Assembly (NCBI GenBank): GCA_947496145.1
Contig: CANMBS010000003.1
Location: forward strand, 186,001 to 250,000
Origin: an uncultured Pseudovibrio sp.
Lineage (GTDB): Bacteria; Pseudomonadota; Alphaproteobacteria; Rhizobiales; Stappiaceae
Length of the DNA stretch: 64,000 nucleotides
Direction of reading: 5' to 3'
Of the stretch, positions 1 to 8,709 are shown in pieces. Position 1 is the first letter of the stretch, and each line of letters begins with the position of its first letter. A model generated the notes under the pieces. It ran no database searches. It was given only the letters and a program-made list of their open reading frames with translations, and was not told the DNA's origin. Position numbers and translations under genes: made by a program.

Positions 1-308
1 CGCTTATATTCGGGCGTGAAATTTTGGAGGAGCTGGGTGAAGATGAAGAGCGCACCTTTGAGATCCTCGAAGACGTTCGGCGGCGTGATGCGGAGCTGCT
101 TGCATTACAGCAAGTCGGGGGGCTTTATTCTGGCTATAAACAGTTCAAATTGCCCGAAGTTCCGGTTAAACCACTCATTCATCCAAAATCAGAGAGTACC
201 GCCTTGAATGAGCCTGCCCGCCGACTGGCCGAAGCCGAAAAGCAGGCAGACAACGAGAAAGCGGAGAATGGTGATAAAAGATCAACACACAATCAACGTA
301 AGGACTAG
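1..308 (+). CDS. KefB/KefC-type monovalent cation:proton antiporter, C-terminal end (partial)
   Basis: Only the last ~100 codons lie in the window; the reading frame is open from base 3 and ends at a TAG at 306-308. The visible part (LIFGREILEELGEDEERTFE, then a charged low-complexity tail) aligns well with the C-terminus of the next gene (SLMFGRKTLEYLGLPADRID), so this is a tandem paralogue of that antiporter. In this family this segment follows the TrkA-N (RCK) nucleotide-binding domain. It has no membrane segment of its own. The tail is rich in Glu, Lys and Asn and looks disordered. The family assignment rests on this paralogy alone, because the transporter and Rossmann domains are outside the window. 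Confidence 0.75.
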   Translation, partial: LIFGREILEELGEDEERTFEILEDVRRRDAELLALQQVGGLYSGYKQFKLPEVPVKPLIHPKSESTALNEPARRLAEAEKQADNEKAENGDKRSTHNQRKD

Positions 309-414
309 TTATCTACCGAAAATTACGTTCCCCCTTATACTCGTTTAAGGTATTTCCCCCAATATGGAATCAATTTGGTAAATTCCGCTGTTTTCTTGTC
401 TTATTAGGGTGCCA

Positions 415-2193
415 ATGGCAGACGCGCACGTTCCTCCGTTTTTTCTTGAAACCATTGTGGTTCTCTCCTCAGCTGTTGTCGCAGTGCCTATAACAAAGCG
501 GCTTGGTCTTGGGGCTGTTGTTGGCTTTCTTGCCGCAGGTGTCGCGATAGGTCCCTATGGGATTGGCTTTTTCAGTGAACCAGAGCGTATCTTAGGCTTC
601 GCAGAACTAGGGGTAGTGCTCCTGCTGTTTGTGATCGGGCTGGAGCTTGAACCGGCCCGGTTATGGCGAATGCGCCGCGATATTTTCGGGCTTGGAACAT
701 CACAGGTGCTGGTTTCAGGCGTTATACTGACCGGTTGCGCCATCTTTTTTGGACTGTCCTACAAAATTGCTGTGATTGCCGGGTTTGGTCTTGCCCTGTC
801 CTCTACGGCCTTTGCACTGCAAATGTTACAGGAGCGCGGGCATTTGAGTACCAAATACGGGCAACGTGCCTTTGGTATTTTACTGCTGCAAGATATGGCG
901 ATTGTCCCACTGCTTGCGATGGTCAGTATTCTGGCTCCTGGTGAGGCTGATGTAGAGGATGCATCCATTGCTATGCAGGTGGTCACTGTTGTTGCTGCAG
1001 TTGGGTTTGTGATCCTTGCAGGGCGATACCTGCTTTCGCCGCTGTTCCAACTTCTTACTGCGTCGGGCGGTCGCGAGCTGATGATTGCGGCGGCACTGCT
1101 TGTTGCTCTTGGCAGTGCTGGTTTGATGAGCCTCGTTGGTTTGTCTATGGCGCTGGGGGCATTTCTTTCTGGTGTTATGCTGGCTGAATCCAGCTACCGC
1201 CATACGCTTGAAGCAGATATCGAGCCATTCCGATCCATGCTCATGGGCTTGTTTTTCATAACCGTTGGCATGGCACTTGAAATGGACCTGATTATTGCTA
1301 ACTGGCAGATCATCATTTCTGCGGTTGTTTTGCTGATGTTCACAAAAGGTTTTCTGCTTTGGGGTCTTTCACGTCTGTTTGGCTCTTCAAATTCAGACGC
1401 TTTGCGGGTTGCTGTCATACTACCGCAAGGTGGAGAGTTTGCTTTTGTGCTGTTTTCTACGGCTACCGCTGCTGCGATCCTGCCAGAGGCAACTGCCAAT
1501 ATCTTAAGTGCTGTGGTGATCCTGACCATGTTGCTTACGCCACTCGGGGTTGTTGGGTTGGATTATGTCGCTACTCGTATGAAAAAGCATGGAGACACCA
1601 CCAACCGCGTCGAAAGCTTTGAAGATGCGCGTCCTGGTGTTTTAATTGTTGGATTTGGACGCTTTGGCATGATGGTTGCGCAGATGCTTACCTCTGAAGG
1701 TATCTCCGTCACAGCGCTGGATAACAATCCTGTGCGGATTAATGATGCGAGGCAGTACGGTTACAAAGTGTACTATGGCGATGCAACACGCCCTGATGTG
1801 CTGAAAGCCGCAGGTGGTGAAAGTGCGACTTTGATTGCGCTTTGCATTGAAAATGATCAGGTTATGAAGCAGGCCATCTTGCAGATCAGGTCGGCATTTC
1901 CCAATGCGGCATTGTATTGCCGGGCAACTGACAGAGCACATGCTCTTGACCTCACTCGTCTTGGTGTTGATTACCAAATACGTGAAACGTTTGAATCCAG
2001 CCTGATGTTTGGCCGAAAAACCCTTGAGTATCTGGGTTTGCCAGCGGACCGGATTGATGAAGTGGAAGAAGATGTTCGTAAGCGGGATGATGAACGCTTA
2101 TCCCTTCAGCTTGAAGGGGGGGATCTTGCAGGTACTGACAAATTGCATCAACGCACGCCGCGAGATGATTTACCCTCTAACAAACCGGAGTAA
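415..2193 (+). CDS. KefB/KefC-type K+/H+ antiporter with RCK domain
   Basis: This 592-residue inner-membrane protein belongs to the CPA2 family. The first ~380 residues are a string of hydrophobic helices with the family signature around residue 260 (AESSYRHTLEADIEPFRSML, then GLFFITVGM). A cytosolic TrkA-N domain follows from about residue 400, with the nucleotide-binding loop VGFGRFG. No TrkA-C domain is visible. The length is that of KefB/KefC. I prefer the ATG at 415, which has AGGG five bases upstream; a GTG at 409 is an alternative. By family knowledge it exchanges potassium or sodium for protons, in some members gated by glutathione adducts. No KefF/KefG ancillary flavoprotein gene is adjacent. 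It lies directly downstream of a second copy, so the pair probably arose by duplication. The ion specificity cannot be read from sequence. Confidence 0.9.
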   Translation: MADAHVPPFFLETIVVLSSAVVAVPITKRLGLGAVVGFLAAGVAIGPYGIGFFSEPERILGFAELGVVLLLFVIGLELEPARLWRMRRDIFGLGTSQVLVSGVILTGCAIFFGLSYKIAVIAGFGLALSSTAFALQMLQERGHLSTKYGQRAFGILLLQDMAIVPLLAMVSILAPGEADVEDASIAMQVVTVVAAVGFVILAGRYLLSPLFQLLTASGGRELMIAAALLVALGSAGLMSLVGLSMALGAFLSGVMLAESSYRHTLEADIEPFRSMLMGLFFITVGMALEMDLIIANWQIIISAVVLLMFTKGFLLWGLSRLFGSSNSDALRVAVILPQGGEFAFVLFSTATAAAILPEATANILSAVVILTMLLTPLGVVGLDYVATRMKKHGDTTNRVESFEDARPGVLIVGFGRFGMMVAQMLTSEGISVTALDNNPVRINDARQYGYKVYYGDATRPDVLKAAGGESATLIALCIENDQVMKQAILQIRSAFPNAALYCRATDRAHALDLTRLGVDYQIRETFESSLMFGRKTLEYLGLPADRIDEVEEDVRKRDDERLSLQLEGGDLAGTDKLHQRTPRDDLPSNKPE

Positions 2194-2240
2194 GCTCGCT
2201 CGTCCCTGCATTTAACCTGACAAGAATTATCCTGTTTGCC

Positions 2241-2345
2241 TTGACCTCACCTAGTTTACTGCCATTTAAGATAGGGTGCCTGTGATGGCTTTATGACTTC
2301 GCGCAGATTGTTGGCGTTTGACATAACTGGTCAGATCGAACAGTT
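2241..2345 (+). promoter_or_regulatory. Candidate promoter/operator region of the MerR-MATE pair
   Basis: Two -35-like hexamers lie upstream of the regulator: TTGACC at 2241 with TAAGAT 20 bases later (the long spacer that MerR-type activators act on), and a perfect TTGACA at 2318 followed at once by an AACTG-N11-CAGTT dyad (2325-2345). Either could be the autoregulated promoter. Neither dyad is long, so this is only suggestive. Confidence 0.3.
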
Positions 2346-2396
2346 CTTCATAACGTTTGCAGTCATGCACGCTCAATTTCACTTCGATAGGTCCAA

Positions 2397-2885
2397 ATGG
2401 CAGGCGAATATTCAATTGGTGATCTGGCAAAGGCAGCTGGCGTCAAAGTTCAAACGATCCGGTTTTACGAGCAAAAGCAGTTACTGCCGGAGCCACCGCG
2501 CACTGAAGGCGGGCAGCGGCGCTATAGCGACGAGCATCTGAATCGCTTGTCGTTTATTCGCCATGGTCGCGATCTCGGCTTCTCTCTGGAGATGATCGAG
2601 AGCCTTATGCAGTTAAAAGAGCATCCGGAAGATGATTGCGAAGGTGCCGACCAGATTGCTCGGGCGCATCTTGCTGAAGTGGAAGACAAAATCATTCGTC
2701 TGCAAAGCTTACAGGCAGAACTAAAGAAAATGCTGGTTCATTGCTCTAGTGGCAAAATTCAGGATTGCAGGGTGATTGAGGCCCTCTCCTGCGATTGCTA
2801 CCAGCAACGGAAAAGTGAGTTTTCATGTCCAGACCAACCAGTTCCGGCACACGGGACGCAAAATTCACCTATGGCTCAACCATGA
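2397..2885 (+). CDS. MerR-family transcriptional regulator, thiol metal sensor type
   Basis: This 162-residue protein has the N-terminal winged-helix start typical of MerR proteins (YSIGDLAKAAGVKVQTIRFY, residues 5-24), a dimerisation helix at about 85-115 and a cysteine-rich C-terminus. Cys81 lines up with ZntR Cys79, the residue found in sensors of divalent ions (Zn, Cd, Pb). Cys116 and Cys124 are eight positions apart, as in CueR-type loops, whereas ZntR has ten. A further CDC motif sits at 132-134. So it is probably a metal-dependent activator, divalent by the Cys81 criterion. The ATG at 2397 gives the usual MerR N-terminus. The last 61 bases overlap the MATE gene, which points to co-transcription and possibly translational coupling. 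No P-type ATPase or other classical metal pump is adjacent, so the real inducer is open. Confidence 0.85.
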   Translation: MAGEYSIGDLAKAAGVKVQTIRFYEQKQLLPEPPRTEGGQRRYSDEHLNRLSFIRHGRDLGFSLEMIESLMQLKEHPEDDCEGADQIARAHLAEVEDKIIRLQSLQAELKKMLVHCSSGKIQDCRVIEALSCDCYQQRKSEFSCPDQPVPAHGTQNSPMAQP

Positions 2886-4195
2886 GGCATGTGCTGGTCA
2901 TGACCTCGACTGGCTCCGTGGGGTTGATGGCGCTTTTTCTCGTTGATCTGGCGAACCTGTTTTACATTGCACAACTGGGTATTGAAGAACTGGCGGCGGC
3001 TATTGGTTATGCCGGAACCATCATGTTCTTCAATACTGCGATCGGGATTGGCCTTTCCATTGCTGCCAGTGCTTCTGTGTCACGGCGCATCGGACAAGGG
3101 GATGCCAAAGGCGCAAACCGGCTCGTGAGTGTCTCACTCATTTTCTCAAGTTTGATCTCTCTCTTAGTGGTCGCTGGCAGCCTGCCAGTCATGGACGACC
3201 TTGCTATGCTGCTCGGTGCCTCGGGCGAGACGCTCGATTATACGCTGCTCTTTCTTTACATCGTTGTGCCGTCCATGCCTTTCATGTGCATAGCCATGGT
3301 GCTTGCAGCGCTCTTGCGTTCAGTTGGAGATGCGCGTGGCTCTATGTTTGTTACACTCTCAAGTGGCTTTGTAACGGCAATTCTGGACCCCATTTTGATA
3401 TTCGGCTTCGACATGGGTCTTACCGGTGCCGCCATCGCTTCTGTCATCTCTCGTTTTGTGATGGTCGGTGTCGGGCTTTACATCCTGATCATCAAGCATA
3501 AGCTGCTCGGCAAGCCAGAAATTACGAAGGTTACCTCAGATTGTCAGGATCTGTTTAAAGTCGCACTCCCTGCCATGCTGACCAACCTTGCGACCCCTGC
3601 TGGTAATGCCTGGATCATTTCAGAGATGGCTCAGTTTGGTGATGGCGTGGTGGCTGGCTTTGCAATTGTTGGACGTATTATTCCAGTGGCTTTCGGCGCA
3701 CTGTTCGCATTATCCGGCGCAATCGGTCCCATTATCGGACAAAATTACGGTGCACTTCACTTTGATCGCCTTAGCCAGATTGTAAAGGATGCTCTGTTGC
3801 TCATTGTGGTTTACACCTTGTCTGCCTGGGCACTTTTGTTTCTCCTACAAGATCAACTGGTCCTGTTTTTCAATGCTGAAGGCGATAGTGCGGCTCTGGT
3901 TTTCTTCTTCTGCACGTTTGCGGCGGCAGGGTTCCTCTTTAACGCAGCTTTGTTTGTAACCAACGCCGTTTTTAACAATCTGGGTTTTCCTCTTTACTCC
4001 ATGCTGTTTAACTGGGGGAGAGCGACCCTTGGCACCATTCCTTTTACAATCGTTGGTGCTTACGTTTATGAGGCGAATGGCGTGTTAGCCGGACAAGCCA
4101 TCGGAGGGGTCGTTTTTGCATTTCTGGCGCAGTATATGTGCTGGCGAACAATCAAGCGTATTCGCGCCGAGAAACTGGCAACGGCGGCAGAGTAA
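2825..4195 (+). CDS. MATE-family multidrug/toxin efflux transporter
   Basis: This 456-residue integral membrane protein has about 12 hydrophobic segments and two internally similar halves. Near the N-terminus it has the KFTYGSTMRHVLVMT stretch and the VDLANLFYIAQLG segment common in MATE transporters. The ATG at 2825 is preferred because it keeps the KFT-GSTMRHV segment; a later ATG at 2882 would overlap the regulator stop as ATGA. By family it exports cationic drugs, dyes or metabolites using a sodium or proton gradient. The 61-base overlap with the upstream MerR gene suggests that the regulator controls this pump. The substrate cannot be predicted. There is no clear terminator before the next gene. 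Confidence 0.9.
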   Translation: MSRPTSSGTRDAKFTYGSTMRHVLVMTSTGSVGLMALFLVDLANLFYIAQLGIEELAAAIGYAGTIMFFNTAIGIGLSIAASASVSRRIGQGDAKGANRLVSVSLIFSSLISLLVVAGSLPVMDDLAMLLGASGETLDYTLLFLYIVVPSMPFMCIAMVLAALLRSVGDARGSMFVTLSSGFVTAILDPILIFGFDMGLTGAAIASVISRFVMVGVGLYILIIKHKLLGKPEITKVTSDCQDLFKVALPAMLTNLATPAGNAWIISEMAQFGDGVVAGFAIVGRIIPVAFGALFALSGAIGPIIGQNYGALHFDRLSQIVKDALLLIVVYTLSAWALLFLLQDQLVLFFNAEGDSAALVFFFCTFAAAGFLFNAALFVTNAVFNNLGFPLYSMLFNWGRATLGTIPFTIVGAYVYEANGVLAGQAIGGVVFAFLAQYMCWRTIKRIRAEKLATAAE

Positions 4196-4329
4196 AGCTC
4201 ATGCCGCGTTGCTGTAATTTCACTCTTCTGCATCGCTTTGCATTTGAGCGCTACTCCATCTTCAAGCTGGTGTTTTTAATAGTTCAGCGCTAAGAAGAAA
4301 GAAATGAAACAAGTCTGGATGCAAAAACA

Positions 4330-4551
4330 ATGAACCGTTTTGAACAACCGCGCATTCCTACCGAAGCTCGGATTGACTATCTCGACGGAGACTACTCCAT
4401 CAAAGCTCCGGGTAATTTTGTGAAGTGTGCGATCACTGGCAAAACGATCATGCTTGAGGAGCTCAAGTACTGGAGCGTCTCTCGCCAGGAAGCTTACATT
4501 GATGCGGCAGCCGCGCTGGAAGCCTATGAAAAAGGCGGTTTTACAGCTTAG
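4330..4551 (+). CDS. DUF2093 family protein
   Basis: This 73-residue soluble protein begins MNRFEQPRIPTEARIDYLDG and contains CAITGKTIMLEELKYWSV, which I recognise as the DUF2093 family of small alphaproteobacterial proteins. The two halves (residues 15-45 and 45-70) look like a compact beta strand unit followed by a helix (RQEAYIDAAAALEAYEKGG). No function is established. It converges on lpxK with a 4-base overlap of the two stop regions, a placement I associate with this family. The ATG at 4330 is the first in frame, but the upstream region has only weak Shine-Dalgarno character. Confidence 0.8.
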   Translation: MNRFEQPRIPTEARIDYLDGDYSIKAPGNFVKCAITGKTIMLEELKYWSVSRQEAYIDAAAALEAYEKGGFTA

Positions 4552-5561
4552 TCCTTAGCTGATTGCAATAGCGGTTTCAGGCGCTCCAGAAGGGCGTCTG
4601 GTTCTGCAATCTTCATCTCGACTTCAAGCACACTGGCAACATGGGCCAGCCTTGCGATTGATTGCTCATCGCGCCCATCCAAACGCACATAATCCTTGGT
4701 GGTTGTGATAGGCAGCAAGTCCTGATCTTCAGAAACCTGTAAAATTTTCCGCGCATCATCCTTTGTGAAATAGTGATGATCTGGAAAGGACATAGTCTTC
4801 ACGACATCAGCACCGGCTTCGCGCAGACTGGCAAACAGTTTTTCAGGTCGTCCGATACCAGCAAATGCCAGTACTCGCTCACCTTCTAACGCATCAGCGG
4901 AAACAGGGCGTATAGCAGCGCGCATTTGCTCGATGCCAGCTTGTCTGGCAGCTTCCTGCTGCTGGAAGCTCTGCTCTCCCTCACCAATGACCATTAACAG
5001 ACTGGCCCGACCCAGTTGCCGCTCAAAAGGCATTCTTAGAGGGCCAGCGGGAATACATTTACCATTACCAATACCGGTCTTGGCATCCAAAAGGACAATG
5101 GAGGCATCCTTGTGAAGGCGCGGATTCTGGAACCCATCATCCATGATGATGACAGTAATATCCTGCTGCTCCAGCAACATAGCACCAGCGGCACGGTCTG
5201 CCGAAATCACTGTCGGCCCGCGTTTTGCCAGAAGCAAAGCTTCATCGCCCACTTCTTCTGCGCGGTACTTAGATTGCTCTACAAGCAGTGGCCCTTTGTT
5301 GGTTCCACCATACCCACGCAGCAGAAAACCGGGTTTGTGACCTGCGTCCTTCAACAAAGCATTGAGCGCCAATGCGAAGGGAGTTTTGCCTGTTCCGCCA
5401 GCTGTAAAATTTCCAATGCAGATAACCGGTTTACTGGCCTTGTAGCTTGGCTCATAGTCAAAGCGCTTTCCAGCTAGATAGCCGTAAAGTGCACTTAGCG
5501 GACTTAATAGACTGGACTGCCAGGTGCTGCCTGATGTCCACCAGAAGTCAGGAGCTTTCAT
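4548..5561 (-). CDS. lpxK: Tetraacyldisaccharide 4'-kinase LpxK
   Basis: This 337-residue protein phosphorylates the 4' position of the lipid A disaccharide, the sixth step of the Raetz pathway, at the cytoplasmic face of the inner membrane. The Walker A loop GGTGKTP lies near residue 58 within the typical GNFTAGGTGKTPFALALN context. MDDGFQ near 140 and DHHYFT near 265 are further LpxK hallmarks. Length fits the family. It follows waaA with only three bases between stop and start, so the two are translated from one message: both act in lipid A-Kdo assembly. The ATG start is preceded by a purine-rich GAGTGAAC. Confidence 0.96.
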   Translation of the reverse strand: MKAPDFWWTSGSTWQSSLLSPLSALYGYLAGKRFDYEPSYKASKPVICIGNFTAGGTGKTPFALALNALLKDAGHKPGFLLRGYGGTNKGPLLVEQSKYRAEEVGDEALLLAKRGPTVISADRAAGAMLLEQQDITVIIMDDGFQNPRLHKDASIVLLDAKTGIGNGKCIPAGPLRMPFERQLGRASLLMVIGEGEQSFQQQEAARQAGIEQMRAAIRPVSADALEGERVLAFAGIGRPEKLFASLREAGADVVKTMSFPDHHYFTKDDARKILQVSEDQDLLPITTTKDYVRLDGRDEQSIARLAHVASVLEVEMKIAEPDALLERLKPLLQSAKD

Positions 5562-5564
5562 AGT

Positions 5565-6854
5565 TCACTCCTCACCAGCTTGCTTAGATCTTGCGGGCAG
5601 GTATTGTTGCAGTTCAAGCTGAGTAGCAGCTAATGCACCACGTCCAGTTTCAACCAGCGCATTTGCTTTTGCTGCGCATTTCTCTACTTGCTCAGGATTG
5701 CATAGCAAGGTTTCAACATTAACTGCCAGCTCATCTGCACCATTGACCAGTATAACACCTTCTTCTTTTGCAAAGTGCCGATAAATCCATGCAAAGTTGT
5801 GTGTGTGTGTTCCTGACAAGATTGCGCAACCAATTTGAGCAGGTTCCAGAAGGTTATGACCACCTATGGGAGCAAATGATCCGCCCATGAAAACGACAGG
5901 TGCGACACGATAGAACAGCCCCAGCTCTCCCAGTGTATCAGCTATATAAATATCTGTCGCATTCGTGATAGTTTCCCCGCGCGACCTTAAGATACATACC
6001 AGCCCCATGCTTTCCAGCTTAGCTCGAATTTCCTCTGCTCTTGCAGGATGACGGGGAACAATGATTGTCAGCAGGTTTTCAAAGGTTTGCTTTAGTGTCT
6101 GATGCGCTCTACCGATCTGTGCTTCTTCTTCTGGATGCGTGCTGGCAGCCAGCCATCTTGGCCGACCTTCCAGCTGGTCCTTAAAATCTGCAAGTTCAAC
6201 CGGGTCACATTCGGGAATATCGCCATCGAATTTGATGTTACCAGTGGCCCTGACAGTGCGGGCACCCAGTTTTTTAAAGCGTTCAGCATCCTCCTCAGAC
6301 TGCGCTAACACGCAATCAACGGTTCCGAATATGGACCGGGCAAAAGAAGGTAGACGGTTCCAGTTACCAAAAGAACCTTCTGACATACGCCCGTTGGCAA
6401 TGATCAAAGGGATCTGGCGCTTTTCAAGCTCGTGAAACGTTGCTGGCCAGATTTCTGATTCAACAGTAATTGCCAGACAAGGGGCCCAATGGTCCAGGAA
6501 CCTCTTGATGTTACCGCGCGTGTCATAGGGAACAAACTGATGAATGACACCAGCAGGTGCAGATGCTTCAACGATCTGAGCAGATGTGAGCGTGGCGGTG
6601 GTCAGCAAGACATATGAGCCATTTTCAACCACTTGCTTCGCAAGAGGAAGGATTGCATTAGCTTCGCCAACACTTGCAGCATGGATCCAAACGAGATTTC
6701 CCGCAGGACGCGGTTTAGAGGCAACGCCGAAACGCTCACCTTTGCGGTTCTTGTCTTCTTTACCCTGCCGGGCGCGCCATTTGTATAGCCCAACGAGGAG
6801 CGGCGCGGCCAGACGGCCGAGACCTTGATAGACTCTGAAGATCACTGAACTCAT
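5565..6854 (-). CDS. waaA: 3-deoxy-D-manno-octulosonic acid (Kdo) transferase WaaA
   Basis: This 429-residue GT30 glycosyltransferase moves Kdo from CMP-Kdo onto lipid IVA. An N-terminal hydrophobic and basic segment anchors it to the inner membrane. The N-domain carries WIHAASVGEANAILPL (about residues 53-68) with the conserved Glu that acts as catalytic base. The C-domain has GGSFAPIGGHNLLEPA (about 325), the CMP-Kdo binding signature. Length is normal. It sits between an acyltransferase-like gene and lpxK in one run of minus-strand genes. Whether it adds one or two Kdo residues cannot be told from the sequence. Confidence 0.95.
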   Translation of the reverse strand: MSSVIFRVYQGLGRLAAPLLVGLYKWRARQGKEDKNRKGERFGVASKPRPAGNLVWIHAASVGEANAILPLAKQVVENGSYVLLTTATLTSAQIVEASAPAGVIHQFVPYDTRGNIKRFLDHWAPCLAITVESEIWPATFHELEKRQIPLIIANGRMSEGSFGNWNRLPSFARSIFGTVDCVLAQSEEDAERFKKLGARTVRATGNIKFDGDIPECDPVELADFKDQLEGRPRWLAASTHPEEEAQIGRAHQTLKQTFENLLTIIVPRHPARAEEIRAKLESMGLVCILRSRGETITNATDIYIADTLGELGLFYRVAPVVFMGGSFAPIGGHNLLEPAQIGCAILSGTHTHNFAWIYRHFAKEEGVILVNGADELAVNVETLLCNPEQVEKCAAKANALVETGRGALAATQLELQQYLPARSKQAGEE

Positions 6855-6874
6855 AGGACCCAGTTCTGCTGGTT

Positions 6875-7573
6875 TTATTTCTTGCCAGACTTGGCAATTG
6901 CATAGGCTTTGTCGGTCGTCTCATTCATTCTGGTTTCCAGAAGATGACGAATTTCCTCAAGCTGTTCATCACTTGCATCTGCCGGAACCGGAATAGGTTC
7001 TCCAAAGCATAACGCAATATGGCTAAACGGCAAATTGATGGATGCCTTATCCCAAGTATCAAGGTCATAATGACGGCTGGTTGCTATCGCAACAGGCAAC
7101 AAAGGCCGGCCAGAGTGTTTGGCGAGCTGGACGATACCCTTACCAGCTCTGCGGGACGGCCCCTTTGGCACGTCCGCTGTCATGGCGACATTTCCGCCTT
7201 CTTTAAGAGCACGCATGGCTTCAATGAAGCCGCGCATACCTCCGCGTTTGCTTATCTGGTTCGCTCGCTGCGCGCCAGCGGCCCGGATCAAACCAAGGCC
7301 CAGCTTAGATGCACAGATTGACTGCATTTCACCGTCAGTACTTCGGGAAATCATCACCCGTACATCCCAGTTTTTTGGGCGTGCAAAGGGCATCATGAAA
7401 TGCTGACCGTGCCACATAGACACAACGTATGGAGTGCTGTCTTCGTGATCCTCATAAAAATTAGGAGGATCTAACGTGAACTTACTGCTTTTGCGTACAA
7501 AGAGCAGATAATACGCCATGACATTACCCACCAGCTTCATCACTAGCGGGTGTTTGCCTAATTTCTTCAGCAT
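6875..7573 (-). CDS. DUF374 lysophospholipid acyltransferase-like protein
   Basis: This protein of about 232 residues starts with a hydrophobic helix (VMKLVGNVMAYYLLFV). The segment MWHGQHFMMPF is the DUF374 counterpart of the HxxxxD acyltransferase motif, and DVPKGPSRRAGKGIVQLAK matches the second conserved block (usually DGPRGP). I chose the ATG at 7573 because family members begin MLKKLGxHPLV; the open frame continues upstream to 7669 but that part would overlap the DUF4170 gene. The family is related to LpxL and PlsC. Location next to waaA and lpxK suggests a role in lipid A or phospholipid acylation, which is inference. Confidence 0.85.
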   Translation of the reverse strand: MLKKLGKHPLVMKLVGNVMAYYLLFVRKSSKFTLDPPNFYEDHEDSTPYVVSMWHGQHFMMPFARPKNWDVRVMISRSTDGEMQSICASKLGLGLIRAAGAQRANQISKRGGMRGFIEAMRALKEGGNVAMTADVPKGPSRRAGKGIVQLAKHSGRPLLPVAIATSRHYDLDTWDKASINLPFSHIALCFGEPIPVPADASDEQLEEIRHLLETRMNETTDKAYAIAKSGKK

Positions 7574-7622
7574 TTCACAGGCCCATATAGTTTCGGGCGG
7601 AACGCCCCAGAGGGCGCAGTAC

Positions 7623-7865
7623 TTACTTGCTTTCTGCGCCCGGATCAAGCAAGCGGTGCATATGTACAATGAAGTATCGCATTAAGGCGTTATCAACTGT
7701 GCCTTGCGCCTTTGCTTTCCACGCTGCATGTGCTTCTGCGTAGTTCGGGTAGATTCCTACAATGTCCAGATCCTTCAGATCTTTAAAACGAACATTGCTA
7801 ATATCTTCTAATTCGCCACCAAACACGAGGTGCAGGAGCTGTTGGTTTTCTTCTTGAGCACTCAT
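7623..7865 (-). CDS. DUF4170 family protein
   Basis: This 80-residue protein starts MSAQEENQQLLHLVFGGEL, with FKDLKDLDIVGIYPNYAEAH and YFIVHMHRLLDP, the pattern of the DUF4170 family. It is small, soluble and lacks a signal peptide. The family has no known biochemical function. It stays next to the lipid A gene block here, between cysQ and the DUF374 gene, with spacing of about 50 bases on both sides. The ATG is preceded by AAGGTGAGCG, a good ribosome binding site. Confidence 0.8.
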   Translation of the reverse strand: MSAQEENQQLLHLVFGGELEDISNVRFKDLKDLDIVGIYPNYAEAHAAWKAKAQGTVDNALMRYFIVHMHRLLDPGAESK

Positions 7866-7914
7866 GGTGTTCGCTCACCTTCTTACAAACCGTCTGAAAG
7901 AATACCCATGAGGA

Positions 7915-8709
7915 TTAATCCTCTACGGAGATTCCCTGAAGCCTTTTAAACAATTTGGCAGAAGATGCCACCAGTCCGGGATGATTTGTTCTAGTTTTAT
8001 TGTAGTAGAGGGTCTGGCCGGACAACTCTACCAACTGGCCTCCGGCCTCGGTTATGATCAAATCTGCGGCGGCAAGGTCCCAGTCACTTGCTCTGGCACG
8101 AGCAAGCCCCGCATCCAACTTCCCACAGGAAACAAGTGCAAAACGATAGGCAAGCGATCCAAGATAGGGGCTAAAGCGAATCCCTTCGCGCTTTACACAT
8201 TGCTTTTCAAGAAAGCTCACTGGTCCGGCAATATATGCTTCGGTGATCTCTTCCCGCTTTGAAACAAAAATCGGTTGTTGGTTCAGGTAGCTTCCTTCTC
8301 CACTGGCTGCAGTGAATAGCTCCTCGCGCACCGGGCAATAGATAACACCAGCAACAGGCCGACCATTTCTTACTACAGCCAATGACAGGCACCACTCATC
8401 CCGGCCATTTAAAAACACTCGGGTTCCATCGATTGGGTCCACAATGAAGACGGTGTCATGGTCGAGACGGGTCAGGTCATCTTCAGTTTCTTCTGAGAGC
8501 CATCCATAATCTGGACGGGCCTTTCGCAAAGTAGCCGCGAGAAACTGGTCCACTTCAATATCTGCAACAGAAACAGGCGAGTCGCCTTCTTTTGTCCAGT
8601 TTTTAGGGGATTTTCCAAAGTAAGAGAGGGCAATTTTGCCCCCTTCCAGTGCGGCTGACACCAGCAGCTCCAGGTCTTCCTGCGGATTGTATGTGTTAGC
8701 TCCCGGCAA
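7915..8709 (-). CDS. cysQ: Inositol-phosphatase superfamily enzyme, CysQ-like 3'(2'),5'-bisphosphate nucleotidase
   Basis: This 264-residue enzyme has the metal-binding signatures of the FIG/IMPase superfamily: EE at about 72 (WLSEETEDD), DPIDGTR at about 92 and WDLAAADLI near 210. CysQ members hydrolyse 3'-phosphoadenosine 5'-phosphate produced by sulphate assimilation; an inositol monophosphatase role cannot be excluded. The only start that keeps the normal N-terminus is a TTG at 8709, which lies within the last 14 bases of pmbA and has AAGGA eight bases upstream, so translation is probably coupled to pmbA. Confidence 0.85.
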   Translation of the reverse strand: MPGANTYNPQEDLELLVSAALEGGKIALSYFGKSPKNWTKEGDSPVSVADIEVDQFLAATLRKARPDYGWLSEETEDDLTRLDHDTVFIVDPIDGTRVFLNGRDEWCLSLAVVRNGRPVAGVIYCPVREELFTAASGEGSYLNQQPIFVSKREEITEAYIAGPVSFLEKQCVKREGIRFSPYLGSLAYRFALVSCGKLDAGLARARASDWDLAAADLIITEAGGQLVELSGQTLYYNKTRTNHPGLVASSAKLFKRLQGISVED

